The notes under the pieces were generated by a model. It saw only the letters and a program-made list of their open reading frames with translations. It ran no database searches and was not told the DNA's origin. A stretch of 20,370 nucleotides of DNA from a virus, in IMG/VR virus record IMGVR_UViG_3300040806_002556, positions 1 to 20,370 of that record. One strand, 5' to 3'. Within the stretch, counting starts at the first letter, position 1. The number at the start of each line of letters is the position of its first letter. Position numbers and translations under genes: made by a program. Of this stretch, positions 6,463-13,685 are shown one piece after another.

Positions 6463-6889
6463 GAGCGGCGTCTATGCCTTTTTTCTCCGTGCTCTCTGTC
6501 TTGGGTTTGAATGTAGCCACTGGTGTGGGTTCCGCTTCTACCTTGGGTGCCACCACCGGTTCCGGCGCTGGCCGTTGTTTGATCTCTGTCTTGGCGACAG
6601 GTGTCATCGTCTGCACGGTCTTTTGTGGTGGTGTCCTTGGTGCTGGTGCGGGTTTGGCCCTCGCTGGCGTGTCGTCCACCATGCCCCTAGGTTGTTCGTA
6701 GTATTTCTTTATGACTGTCTCTTTCTTGGTAACGACCTGTCCACCTGGTCCTAAAACGTCTCCACGAGCATTCACGTTCATGTTGCCTACCGCTTGTACG
6801 GTCTCGTTGGCCGCTCTCAATTTCTCTATGTCTACCATACGTCCCTGCATGGTTCTATACATTCTTTTTCTTGTGGGTCTTGCTACCAT
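6446..6889 (-). CDS. Conserved Pro/Lys-rich phage protein (147 aa)
   Basis: The protein has two parts. A basic ordered N-terminus (RKRMYRTMQGRMVDIEKLR, then NVNARGDVLGPGG) is of a type conserved in T4-like cyanophages. From about residue 70 on it is a disordered tail rich in Pro, Ala, Lys and Glu, ending GIDAALDGLE. Function is unknown; a virion or scaffold-like role is possible from its place at the end of the structural block. AGGAG (6899-6903) lies 9 nt before the ATG, and a late-like GATAAGTA (6912-6919) is further upstream. The last codons contain the -35 box of the gp31 promoter. Confidence 0.75.
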   Translation of the reverse strand: MVARPTRKRMYRTMQGRMVDIEKLRAANETVQAVGNMNVNARGDVLGPGGQVVTKKETVIKKYYEQPRGMVDDTPARAKPAPAPRTPPQKTVQTMTPVAKTEIKQRPAPEPVVAPKVEAEPTPVATFKPKTESTEKKGIDAALDGLE

Positions 6890-6911
6890 TTTAATATGCT
6901 CCTATATTGAT

Positions 6912-6919
6912 TACTTATC
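6912..6919 (-). promoter_or_regulatory. Possible late promoter box GATAAGTA
   Basis: Minus strand GATAAGTA differs from the GATAAATA box seen elsewhere by one base. It is followed by AGGAG and the ATG at 6889, a normal leader arrangement. It lies at the very end of the DnaE-like gene. Low confidence because of the mismatch. Confidence 0.3.
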
Positions 6920-7439
6920 ATCGCAGGAATTCGGTGATGTCCAAATCGTACAGCATGGGATTGATCTTGTGTACTCCTATCAGGAACAGACAGAAACTGG
7001 CCACGCTGGATCCCCTGCCCACACCCCAAACAATATTATTAGCTCGTAGCGTGTCAACAAAATAGATCAGGAACTGTAGTACCCTTATAAATTTTTTCTT
7101 TTCAAATAGGTTGTATTCCAGTTGTACCCTCTGTCGTTCTTCGTCACTCTGACATCTCTCCAAAAGCCATTCCAGCATATTGATCTTGTAGTACTGTTCT
7201 GGCATGTGCCATGTGTTGATGTTCTTGTGATCGAACTCTGCCAGTGGTTCCCTGTTGGGTGCTGTGTTAATTTTTGGTAAATCCAGTCCAAGCTCTTTTA
7301 GTGCCATGCTGTATTTTGCAGTGTCTTCGAAGAACAGTCTTGATATGTCAAAATCTGGATCGGTGTAAAGCAAGTCAACGGCATCCTCTTCCGAGAACGT
7401 CACGTCTCCGTGGTCATTTGTCTTTGTCTTTTCCGCCAT
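6918..7439 (-). CDS. DnaE-like fragment lacking the catalytic aspartates (173 aa)
   Basis: The last 65 residues resemble bacterial DNA polymerase III alpha (DnaE) just before its active site. FEKKKFIRVLQFLIYFVDTLR is followed by WGVGRGSSVASFCLFLIG (138-155), which matches the DnaE GPGRGSgaGS motif, then INPMLYDLDITEFLR for the DP..YDLLFERFLN segment. In DnaE the catalytic PDxDxDF follows within about ten residues; here the protein stops after FLR. It therefore has the phosphate-contacting GRGS loop but no catalytic Asp and cannot be a polymerase alone. The N-terminal 80 residues are unassigned. AAAGGTG lies 5 nt before the ATG, and the gene overlaps the upstream 211-aa gene by 26 nt. Confidence 0.7.
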   Translation of the reverse strand: MAEKTKTNDHGDVTFSEEDAVDLLYTDPDFDISRLFFEDTAKYSMALKELGLDLPKINTAPNREPLAEFDHKNINTWHMPEQYYKINMLEWLLERCQSDEERQRVQLEYNLFEKKKFIRVLQFLIYFVDTLRANNIVWGVGRGSSVASFCLFLIGVHKINPMLYDLDITEFLR

Positions 7440-8049
7440 CTAGCACCTTTGGGTTGAACTTGAATATTTTAGCATGTTCCTGGTGCTGTTTGTCAATGGT
7501 GTTATGTTGGGTTTTCCAACTGAAATGTCCTGTGTATATGCCTTTGTCAAGTTCCTCATCATATGTTGCTGTGTCTGGCCTTAACCACCACGGATCAAAT
7601 TTGCTGTATTTTTCCGAAAACCAGTCGGGCCTATCTAAAAGTATAAGCTCATTGCTGTCTTTGTCAACCGTGTAGGTAATACCATCTCCTTGCCATGAGC
7701 TGAGGGCTATGTGATTTATGGTGATGTTGCTCTCCAGTATTGAATTGGCCTTGCAGAAACATGCCGCGGCCATGATCTGGTCATAGGGAGGTCTTGGGAG
7801 TTCTATGAACCTGTTGCGACTGTTCATCTTCAACGTCTGGTAAAGTTTCTCTTCCCTCCAGGCCGTGATCGTGTTGGCGAACACCTGTTCGAAAAGATTC
7901 TTTAACCTGTCGAAGTACTCGGTCTGTTCCTTGAGGCTCGCGGTGTGCGGTGTCAGTGATAACTCTACACTGTACTCGTTGGGAAACAGTTCATTGTCTA
8001 CTATGATTATTGATTTGAATTTAGTCTTCCAAGTGAAACTGCCTGACAT
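7414..8049 (-). CDS. Conserved hypothetical phage protein (211 aa)
   Basis: This protein of 211 aa begins MSGSFTWKTKF and ends in a lysine/aspartate-rich tail. It has Trp-rich stretches (DRPDWFSEKY, FDPWWLRP, GHFSWKTQHN) but no motif I recognise. The N-terminal FTWKTKF and the late FSWKTQHN look like a weak internal echo. The frame is open to a TTG at 8055, but the ATG at 8049 is chosen because a late-like box (AGTAAATA, 8056-8063) covers the region before it. Its place among structural genes suggests a virion or assembly role. No function is claimed. Confidence 0.7.
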   Translation of the reverse strand: MSGSFTWKTKFKSIIIVDNELFPNEYSVELSLTPHTASLKEQTEYFDRLKNLFEQVFANTITAWREEKLYQTLKMNSRNRFIELPRPPYDQIMAAACFCKANSILESNITINHIALSSWQGDGITYTVDKDSNELILLDRPDWFSEKYSKFDPWWLRPDTATYDEELDKGIYTGHFSWKTQHNTIDKQHQEHAKIFKFNPKVLDGGKDKDK

Positions 8050-8055
8050 CGGCAA

Positions 8056-8063
8056 TATTTACT
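8056..8063 (-). promoter_or_regulatory. Possible late promoter box AGTAAATA
   Basis: Minus strand AGTAAATA, two mismatches from TATAAATA, ends 6 nt before the ATG at 8049. The spacing matches other late boxes here that sit right against an ATG. No Shine-Dalgarno is present. Moderate to low confidence. Confidence 0.35.
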
Positions 8064-8313
8064 ATTCCATGTTTATGAGGTCACCGATATCTGGTTCGTT
8101 GCGAAGTTTCTTGTTGTTCTTGTGCCACTCCTCGATTCGTCTCTGTCTTATGGCATCACGATATGTGTTCAGTGCCAACTGAAGATTGTGGAGCATCTCA
8201 GGATTACGTCCACGCCTGGCTATCGCGACCTTCCTCGAAAGTTCCTTGATGCGTTTGGAGATGTCCTCCTCGCTCATGTTGCCTATCTCTTCTTGTAATG
8301 GATGGAAATACAT
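8062..8313 (-). CDS. Small conserved helical protein (83 aa)
   Basis: This 83-aa highly charged, predicted helical protein contains SEEDISKRIKELSRKVAIARR and NLQLALNTYRDAIRQRR, a coiled-coil-like pattern. I recognise no family. The start is set by a full AGGAGG site (8319-8324) 5 nt before the ATG at 8313; a GTG one codon earlier would be too close to it. It sits between the 187-aa and 211-aa genes of the late block, so a small virion or assembly chaperone role is possible but not shown. Confidence 0.72.
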   Translation of the reverse strand: MYFHPLQEEIGNMSEEDISKRIKELSRKVAIARRGRNPEMLHNLQLALNTYRDAIRQRRIEEWHKNNKKLRNEPDIGDLINME

Positions 8314-8318
8314 CACTA

Positions 8319-8324
8319 CCTCCT
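8319..8324 (-). promoter_or_regulatory. Ribosome binding site AGGAGG for the 83-aa gene
   Basis: A perfect AGGAGG on the minus strand, 5 nt before the ATG at 8313. It decides this ATG over the in-frame GTG at 8316. Confidence 0.7.
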
Positions 8325-8325
8325 A

Positions 8326-8889
8326 TTAGATGTAGTTGTCGCCTAACTGGTGCATCAGTATCGTTGCGCCTGCGTCTGGACTCATGAACTCATAAAGGTA
8401 TCTGCCCGAGGTCGGTACCGTGATGGTGTCTGAACTGCCGTCTCCACCTGACACATTTCCCGCGACCAACACCGCGCTGGGTATTGTTATGGTGTGTGCG
8501 GTTGATGCCACTGTCAAGTCCAGTATGATCCTGCCTAGTTTGCCTGTGTTTGGTAAGTTAAGGAAACTCAGTGTGATCGTTCCTGTTGTGGTCAACGTCT
8601 GGTAGTGTCCGTTCTCATGGTTCAGTGTGATTGTTCCGTCTATGGAACCGTGTGCGTACACCGTCTCTGAGTTGTCCTTCAATTCGGCGTCTGCGACAAT
8701 GTTGCCTGAGAAATCGTTTGAAGCGTTGAGGCTGGCTTTGTTTGACTGGAGTGCCTCTATCTCGGATTTGGCCTCCGTGAAGTTGTTCTTTGTGGCCGTG
8801 AAGTTGTCCCTGAAGCCCTGTGAACTGTTGTCCTGTCCGGCTACCGGATACGTTCCGTCTATGTTTCCTGGTACTATGTTGCTTGCCAT
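8326..8889 (-). CDS. Fibre-like structural protein (187 aa)
   Basis: This 187-aa protein is rich in Thr, Ser, Asn and Gly. The N-terminus NIDGTYPVAGQDNSSQGFRDNF resembles the short repeated N-terminal motif of the three paralogues at 11329-13659 (DGTGDTLR..MDKVNDNFNEI). A heptad-like segment follows (NNFTEAKSEIEALQSNKASL), then beta-rich repeats such as TITLSFLNLPNTG. This layout is typical of T4-like tail or accessory fibre proteins. It starts at a TAATG junction with the 738-aa gene and also has its own late box (8914-8921) and AGGGA 9 nt before the ATG. The exact particle location is unknown. Confidence 0.75.
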   Translation of the reverse strand: MASNIVPGNIDGTYPVAGQDNSSQGFRDNFTATKNNFTEAKSEIEALQSNKASLNASNDFSGNIVADAELKDNSETVYAHGSIDGTITLNHENGHYQTLTTTGTITLSFLNLPNTGKLGRIILDLTVASTAHTITIPSAVLVAGNVSGGDGSSDTITVPTSGRYLYEFMSPDAGATILMHQLGDNYI

Positions 8890-11105
8890 TATGTTATGTC
8901 CCTAAATCTTAGATATTTATCGTTCAATCTCTCCACCCTGATGACATCTCCGTCCGCGGGCACCGACGCCACATTGAAAACAATGGTTGTTCGTTGATTT
9001 GCTACGTCATGTGTGATATGGTAATCTGTGCCATCACCGGTGTCATCGCGTGCCTGTGTGATGTTGTTCACTTTTACCAAAATGTCTTCTTCATGCACTA
9101 TTTCGTCCAGTTGGAATGACAGTGTTGAGCCATCACCAGTGAAAGAAACCGGAGATATCTTGCTCTTGCTGACAGTGTACCTGTCTATGATGAAGTCGAT
9201 GTTCTTGAAGTTTAGGTTTAGATCCTCTATCCGCTTCTTGAGTTTGGCGGAAGTACCAGGTTTACAGTACAGTATCGGCACGGCCTTGATGTAGCCCAGT
9301 GGTCCCTGCTGTCCGGCCTGTTCGGTCTTCATCCATAGTGGTAGAAATGTCCACTCGTCGTGTCCTAGGGCCTTGATCCTGTCCCTCATGTTTTCTACCG
9401 CGTTGGGTCTGATGGTGGTGGCTCCGGTTTCAACACCGTCGTTGTTGACGAAAGGGTCCACCATGTCGATGTACACAACCTCGTACAGAACAGTTCCGCT
9501 CTGCTTGGCCACGGCTGTCTTGATGTCCCCGAACCACAGTGTTATGGGTGCGTGGTTCAACTCCATCTGGTTTTGGAACGTGGTCAGCGTCTGTGCTTCT
9601 ACGCCCGCCATCATCAGCATCTCCGGTCTCAGTTTCATACCAAAGTTTGAGTCCTCTGGACGATATATCTCTTCCGGTGAGTTGATGTTGGGATCTTGTG
9701 CTATGTTGTAGAATATGTTCTGGTCAATGAATGACGTGGCGTGCCCCATCATGTCACCGTACTCGATGGTGGTGTATGGTATGTTTATGGTCAAAGTGAA
9801 TTCCTTGGTGGCCGCGGACTCCTGGTATTGATCACTCACCGTCACGGTGAAAGTGAACGTCCTTGTTGAATCCGTGAAGTCGCTGGGGTCTATTGTGCCC
9901 ACTAGATTGCCCAGTGGTGAGAGGGTGATACCAGTCGGCAGTGCACCTCCTGTCACAGAATATGATAGAACTCTGTTGGGCTCGTCCGCCACCGCCTGTA
10001 TGGAAAGTGTGCTTGGTATGTCTGCGGTCAGTGTGCCCACATTGGCGGGTGTGATGAAAGACACACCTATGTCTATCTCTCCCAGCACGGTCATGGTGAA
10101 AACTTGATCAGTGTAAACCAACTGTCCTGTGTCCATGGTCCTCGTGGCCCTCATGGTGAATGAATAATCTGTCGTGACCGCTCCCTGTCTTGGTAGATAT
10201 CCAAATATCTCTCCCGAGTTTGGATCAACCTGTAGACCCGTGGGCAGTGTGCCTCCCACTTTAGAATACACAAGATCGTTTCCAGTGGAATCAGCGTCAT
10301 CCACATCTATCTTGATCACCATCTGGTTGTCGTGCCTGAAAGTGCCTAGGTTGCTGTCCGTGAGGAACACCGGTCTCCTTTGTGAAGTGTGATCCATGGT
10401 GATTGGGAAATTGTTGATCTCGGTCATGTCCACTGTGATGTTTGGATTGTTCACATTCCAGTATGCCGCAGAGTAGACGTAGATCGAATTTTCTTGTGTT
10501 GTCACAGATGTGCTGTCACTGACCCTGACCGTGATCGGAAAGGTCATCGCTATCTGTCTCGTGGAATCCTCGAAGTAGTCGTCCGTGAGTTGACACGTGC
10601 CCGAAAGCAGTCCATCCTCCCGCAGTGTCAGTCCAGGCGGCAGTATGCCAGACACCACCTCGAACTTTTTAGATCCTCCCAATCTCGTGTCCTCGTCCGT
10701 GGCCTGGAACTGGAAGTTCACGTACTCACCATCCAACACCCAGTACAGTCCCACACGTGTGGAATCATCCAACTGTAGTTGTCCCGATGCCGTGGTGAAA
10801 ACGGGTGCGTCCTGTCCTTCTATGTCTATAGAGAAGGTCCTGTCCGTGATTTGGGCGCCGGCCGTGGCTCGCACGACGAAGGTGTAAAGAGTTCTCTTGG
10901 CAACCTGGGCCGGAGTGCCCGTAAGCAGTCCTGTTGATGTGACCCTCATGCCCGAGGGCAGGCTACCTGCTATCACTGAGTAAGTTATGGCCGTTGAATC
11001 ACCTAGTGCTACTGGGTCATTCGCCTCCAGTTGTAGTGAATACGAACTGTCCTCGTTGAACGTGGCCAGTTTTCCTGCCGCTGTTGTCCACACCGGTGTT
11101 GCCAT
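8889..11105 (-). CDS. Large virion protein with four putative Ig (He_PIG-like) repeats (738 aa)
   Basis: This is the largest gene in the window. Four repeats of the form GxLPxGhxhxxxGxhxGxh are visible at GSLPSGMRVTSTGLLTGTP (47-65), GILPPGLTLREDGLLSGTC (153-171), GTLPTGLQVDPNSGEIFGYL (285-304) and GALPTGITLSPLGNLVGTID (387-406). This is the signature of putative immunoglobulin (He_PIG-type) modules, used in adhesive surface proteins. The last 280 residues form a different domain with DEWTFLPLWMKTEQAG and a beta-rich end (FTGDGSTLSFQLDE). The protein is probably a tail, baseplate or fibre component that meets the host surface. A late box and a strong TAAGGAGT site precede the ATG. Confidence 0.85.
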   Translation of the reverse strand: MATPVWTTAAGKLATFNEDSSYSLQLEANDPVALGDSTAITYSVIAGSLPSGMRVTSTGLLTGTPAQVAKRTLYTFVVRATAGAQITDRTFSIDIEGQDAPVFTTASGQLQLDDSTRVGLYWVLDGEYVNFQFQATDEDTRLGGSKKFEVVSGILPPGLTLREDGLLSGTCQLTDDYFEDSTRQIAMTFPITVRVSDSTSVTTQENSIYVYSAAYWNVNNPNITVDMTEINNFPITMDHTSQRRPVFLTDSNLGTFRHDNQMVIKIDVDDADSTGNDLVYSKVGGTLPTGLQVDPNSGEIFGYLPRQGAVTTDYSFTMRATRTMDTGQLVYTDQVFTMTVLGEIDIGVSFITPANVGTLTADIPSTLSIQAVADEPNRVLSYSVTGGALPTGITLSPLGNLVGTIDPSDFTDSTRTFTFTVTVSDQYQESAATKEFTLTINIPYTTIEYGDMMGHATSFIDQNIFYNIAQDPNINSPEEIYRPEDSNFGMKLRPEMLMMAGVEAQTLTTFQNQMELNHAPITLWFGDIKTAVAKQSGTVLYEVVYIDMVDPFVNNDGVETGATTIRPNAVENMRDRIKALGHDEWTFLPLWMKTEQAGQQGPLGYIKAVPILYCKPGTSAKLKKRIEDLNLNFKNIDFIIDRYTVSKSKISPVSFTGDGSTLSFQLDEIVHEEDILVKVNNITQARDDTGDGTDYHITHDVANQRTTIVFNVASVPADGDVIRVERLNDKYLRFRDIT
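8914..8921 (-). promoter_or_regulatory. Late promoter box GATAAATA
   Basis: Minus strand GATAAATA within the final codons of the 738-aa gene (residues N-D-K-Y). It is 24 nt before the ATG at 8889, with AGGGA between: a conventional late promoter with a leader. Confidence 0.65.
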
Positions 11106-11112
11106 TGATCTT

Positions 11113-11120
11113 ACTCCTTA
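11113..11120 (-). promoter_or_regulatory. Strong ribosome binding site TAAGGAGT
   Basis: Minus strand TAAGGAGT ends 7 nt before the ATG at 11105. Together with the late box it sets the start of the 738-aa structural gene and predicts high expression. Confidence 0.75.
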
Positions 11121-11126
11121 CACGGG

Positions 11127-11134
11127 TATTTATT
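11127..11134 (-). promoter_or_regulatory. Late promoter box AATAAATA
   Basis: Minus strand AATAAATA lies just after the stop of the 51-aa gene (11140) and 21 nt before the ATG of the 738-aa gene, with a strong ribosome site between. This is the best formed late promoter of the window. Confidence 0.75.
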
Positions 11135-11139
11135 GGAGA

Positions 11140-11295
11140 TCAGCGCCTGTCGTTCTGGGCACGTTGCCAGTGTTCTATGTGCTGTCTTATGCCCTCGCGA
11201 TCCACGGGATCCGTGGTCCTTTTGAGCTGTTCCTCTAACCTTGCGATCTCTGATCGCGGTGATCTATGCTGTGGTCTTCTGTTGTTCCTTCTCAT
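11140..11295 (-). CDS. Small basic protein (51 aa)
   Basis: A short gene read directly from the minus strand: ATG at 11295, stop TGA at 11140-11142, 51 residues. It begins MRRNNRRPQHRSPRSEI, continues ARLEEQLKRTTDPVDREGI and ends RQHIEHWQRAQNDRR. The second half is a predicted helical hairpin with an R-x-x-I/Y-x-Q-H-x-E-H pattern reminiscent of small phage and alphaproteobacterial basic proteins (DUF4167-like C-terminal helix). That likeness is from memory and weak. It fills what would otherwise be a gap between two structural genes. No ribosome site is evident. Confidence 0.6.
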   Translation of the reverse strand: MRRNNRRPQHRSPRSEIARLEEQLKRTTDPVDREGIRQHIEHWQRAQNDRR

Positions 11296-11307
11296 ATGTG
11301 GTTTGTC

Positions 11308-11323
11308 AGTAGTTTAAACTACT
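11308..11323. repeat. 16-bp perfect palindrome
   Basis: AGTAGTTTAAACTACT reads the same on both strands. It lies in the 33-nt gap between the stop of the 328-aa gene and the start of the 51-aa gene. There is no loop and no T-run, so it does not look like an intrinsic terminator; a protein-binding site is a better guess. Confidence 0.6.
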
Positions 11324-11328
11324 TTACA

Positions 11329-12315
11329 TTATAAGTCTATTGTTGTCCTCTGGAACTTGAACACAGTGCTATCACTAGTGATGTTTGTGGCCTTCAACCT
11401 CACGTTTCCGTTCAACACATCAACTGAGAATTGTGCTATAGGAAGTGTTGAACCGTCACTGGAATAATTCGACAGTTCCCCAAACACCGTGATGTAGGCC
11501 TCTGTTGTGCTGTCAGCACTGGGACCATGCACCACGTTGGCCTCCACCATCTCGTACCTGTCGTTGGTGGTGTCTGATATTGAGATGTAGTATTTGGCAC
11601 TCCTGTAAGTGGCTGAGTCGAATGTGTCTATCACTGTGGTCGCGGAAGACGCCACTGTTGAGGTGTTGTCGTTGATGTCTGAATGGCTGAGCGTAGCAGT
11701 GGCAGTCGCAAATCCTAGATTGCCCGCGCCGTCTGTCTTGAGGAACTGTCCTGTTGTCCCGTCTGATGTGGGGAATTTTAAACCTTGTATCGAGACTGTG
11801 CCCGTGCCGTTGCCAGTGATCTCCAGGTCAGCGTTGGTTGTTATTGGAGTGATCGTGTTGCTTGTGATTTCCACACTGCCGATGCTGGCCGAGGTACTGG
11901 CTGTAAGCGTGGTGAAACTTCCGGCCACCGCCGTGTTGGCTCCTATCACTGTGTTGTCTATAGCACCACTGTTGATGTCCACTTTTGAGATTACCACACT
12001 GCCTATACCGTTTGGTTGCAGTACAAGATTGGAATCGCTCACGGTGGTCTTGATTATGTTGTCAGTGATGTTGATGTTTGAATCTACTGTCAGAGACGGC
12101 GCTGTTACCACACCCGTGCCCGAAGGTTCCAGCACTAGATCATCATTGGACCTGTTGGCTCTTATCTCGTTGCCGGTGATGGTTATGAAGTCACTGATGA
12201 TGGGACTGGCGTATATCTCGTTGAAGTTGTCGTTGACTTTGTCCATTGCGACACGTAGAGTGTCACCTGTGCCATCATTGGCCGTTGCTCCTATGTTCAG
12301 TGTCTGCTGTGCCAT
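11329..12315 (-). CDS. Fibre-like structural protein, paralogue A (328 aa)
   Basis: This 328-aa low-complexity protein is rich in Thr, Ser, Asn, Ile and Val. The N-terminus LNIGATANDGTGDTLRVAMD leads into KVNDNFNEIYA, a motif shared with the next two genes. The middle has repeats of the type DLVLEPSGTGVV and NLVLQPNGIGSV. The C-terminal domain YRSAKYYISISDTTNDRYEM is shared with paralogue B. Such proteins are usually tail or head fibre components of T4-like marine phages. It starts at a TAATG junction with paralogue B and has AAGG just before. A 71-bp segment (11798-11868) is identical to paralogue B. Confidence 0.78.
   Translation of the reverse strand: MAQQTLNIGATANDGTGDTLRVAMDKVNDNFNEIYASPIISDFITITGNEIRANRSNDDLVLEPSGTGVVTAPSLTVDSNINITDNIIKTTVSDSNLVLQPNGIGSVVISKVDINSGAIDNTVIGANTAVAGSFTTLTASTSASIGSVEITSNTITPITTNADLEITGNGTGTVSIQGLKFPTSDGTTGQFLKTDGAGNLGFATATATLSHSDINDNTSTVASSATTVIDTFDSATYRSAKYYISISDTTNDRYEMVEANVVHGPSADSTTEAYITVFGELSNYSSDGSTLPIAQFSVDVLNGNVRLKATNITSDSTVFKFQRTTIDL
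11798..11868. repeat. 71-bp exact repeat, copy 1
   Basis: Bases 11798-11868 are identical to 12775-12845, although the flanking sequence of the two genes has diverged. It encodes a segment including ITSNTITPITTNADLEITGN in the same frame of both proteins. Identity extends through third codon positions. Confidence 0.9.
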
Positions 12316-13292
12316 TATACCTTAATCAATCTCCTCACGAATTTTATCACGTGATTGTTAGTGTTATTTAATCTTCCCTGCAGGGCAATATTGCCGCCCG
12401 CAACTATGGCGTTGAAATCCATGGTGTCATACACGGTGGATCCGTCCCCATCACCGTTGTCCACACCACCAAAAACACTAATGTATGCTATAGATCCATC
12501 ATGTGTGACCGTGGCCTCGATCAACCTGTACCTGTCCGCCGTGGCGTCTGAGATCTGTATGTGGTACTTGGCGCTCCTGTAGGTGCTCAGGTCCCAGGAA
12601 TCTATGGTCTGGTATGCCGAAGTCGCAGTGAGCGTGGCCGTGCCATCGTCTATTAATGTTTGATCGAAAAGAATGGGTGAACTGAAGAATGTTAGGTTCC
12701 CGGCGCCGTCTGTCCTGATCACTTGATGTTGTGCACCGTCCGTGGATGGCATCTTCAGCCCTTCGATGGAAACAGTGCCCGTGCCGTTGCCAGTGATCTC
12801 CAGGTCAGCGTTGGTTGTTATTGGAGTGATCGTGTTGCTTGTGATGGCCACCCCGTCCGCATTGAGGGTGGTGGCCGAAAGTGTTGTGAATGTTCCCGCC
12901 GCCGGTGTTGTGCCTCCGATCACGGTGCCGTCTATGTCGCCGGAGTTGATGTCTGATTTTGTTATCTGTATCGACCCTAAATTAGATGCATCTAATTGTA
13001 GATCGTAATTAGTCACATCCACCTTGATCACATTGTCTGTGATGTTGATGGTGGAATCTATTGTTATGGTCGGGATGGCAACCACACCAGTTCCTGATCC
13101 TGCCAGCACGAGGTCTCCGTTTGTCAGGGTGTTTTTGATGTTATTCCCTGATATACTGATATTAGATGACATGGCCGAGTTGGCGTATATCTCGTTGAAG
13201 TTCGAGTTTATCTTTGCGCCCGCGGTCCTGATGCTGTCGCCGGTACCGTCGGCACCGCCTAATGTACCTAGGTCAATCGTCTGTTTCGCCAT
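12315..13292 (-). CDS. Fibre-like structural protein, paralogue B (325 aa)
   Basis: This 325-aa paralogue of the 328-aa protein downstream has the same layout: an N-terminal DGTGDSIRTAGAKINSNFNEIYA-type motif, central DLVLAGSGTGVVAIPT and DLQLDASNLGSIQI repeats, and the C-terminal domain TYRSAKYHIQISDATADRYR. The two differ along most of their length but share one exact 71-bp block. The stop overlaps the ATG of paralogue A (TAATG). The start at 13292 lies next to the stop of the 121-aa paralogue, with only a weak AGGCG upstream, so coupling is likely. Probable tail or accessory fibre protein. Confidence 0.78.
   Translation of the reverse strand: MAKQTIDLGTLGGADGTGDSIRTAGAKINSNFNEIYANSAMSSNISISGNNIKNTLTNGDLVLAGSGTGVVAIPTITIDSTINITDNVIKVDVTNYDLQLDASNLGSIQITKSDINSGDIDGTVIGGTTPAAGTFTTLSATTLNADGVAITSNTITPITTNADLEITGNGTGTVSIEGLKMPSTDGAQHQVIRTDGAGNLTFFSSPILFDQTLIDDGTATLTATSAYQTIDSWDLSTYRSAKYHIQISDATADRYRLIEATVTHDGSIAYISVFGGVDNGDGDGSTVYDTMDFNAIVAGGNIALQGRLNNTNNHVIKFVRRLIKV
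12775..12845. repeat. 71-bp exact repeat, copy 2
   Basis: Second copy of the identical 71-bp block, inside paralogue B. See copy 1 at 11798-11868; the distance between copies is 977 bp, in direct orientation. Confidence 0.9.
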
Positions 13293-13293
13293 T

Positions 13294-13659
13294 TTATATC
13301 GCCTGTAATACTAGTTTCTTCCAGATGGCAGTTGAACCATCATAGTTGGCAGTGCAGATGTACAGGTTGGTCGCGTCCCAACTGATTGATCCCGCTACAT
13401 CACCCGTGGCTCCTATTGCTGTTGGTGTCTTGGTGGTCGTGATCACTAATCTGTCAGCATTGACTTGTACTTGTCCCGTGCCATTTGGATCTAATATGAT
13501 GTTTCCGTTGGTGTCAGCACTCAGTAAAGTGTTGCCTGACATCTGTAGGTCACCGGCCAACTCCGCGAAATTGGTGTTGATCTTGGTCATCGCCGTGCGT
13601 AAAGTGTCGCCCGTCGCTGGATTTCCCGCCGTTCCTGTGTCTATCGTTAATCTAGCCAT
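13294..13659 (-). CDS. Short fibre-like paralogue C (121 aa)
   Basis: This 121-aa protein begins MARLTIDTGTAGNPATGDTLRTAM and then TKINTNFAEL, the same N-terminal motif as paralogues A and B. It has one beta repeat (NIILDPNGTGQVQV) and a different C-terminal domain, SISWDATNLYICTANYDGSTAIWKKL, which resembles the end domains of many phage fibre proteins that read SxxWDxxxLYICT. It is the first gene of the structural block and has a late box (13673-13680). A short adaptor or tip protein of the fibre is plausible. No Shine-Dalgarno is visible. Confidence 0.75.
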   Translation of the reverse strand: MARLTIDTGTAGNPATGDTLRTAMTKINTNFAELAGDLQMSGNTLLSADTNGNIILDPNGTGQVQVNADRLVITTTKTPTAIGATGDVAGSISWDATNLYICTANYDGSTAIWKKLVLQAI

Positions 13660-13672
13660 AATCTGTTATGCG

Positions 13673-13685
13673 TATTTATTAAATA
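13673..13685. promoter_or_regulatory. Bidirectional late promoter (overlapping opposed boxes)
   Basis: TATTTATTAAATA is an inverted repeat with 6-bp arms and a 1-bp centre. On the minus strand it gives AATAAATA (13673-13680), 13 nt before paralogue C. On the plus strand it gives ATTAAATA (13678-13685), 5 nt before the ATG at 13691. It appears to drive the divergent pair from one overlapping site. Confidence 0.55.

Noticed and set aside
11331-11340. TATAAT on the minus strand at the end of paralogue A
   Set aside because: No acceptable -35 box at 16-18 nt and 36 nt from the next ATG, unlike the clear promoters elsewhere.
11609-12325. Plus-strand 238-codon frame across the fibre gene
   Set aside because: Shadow of the low-complexity fibre gene; V/L/S/P-rich translation is what the opposite strand of a Thr/Asn/Ser-rich repeat gives.
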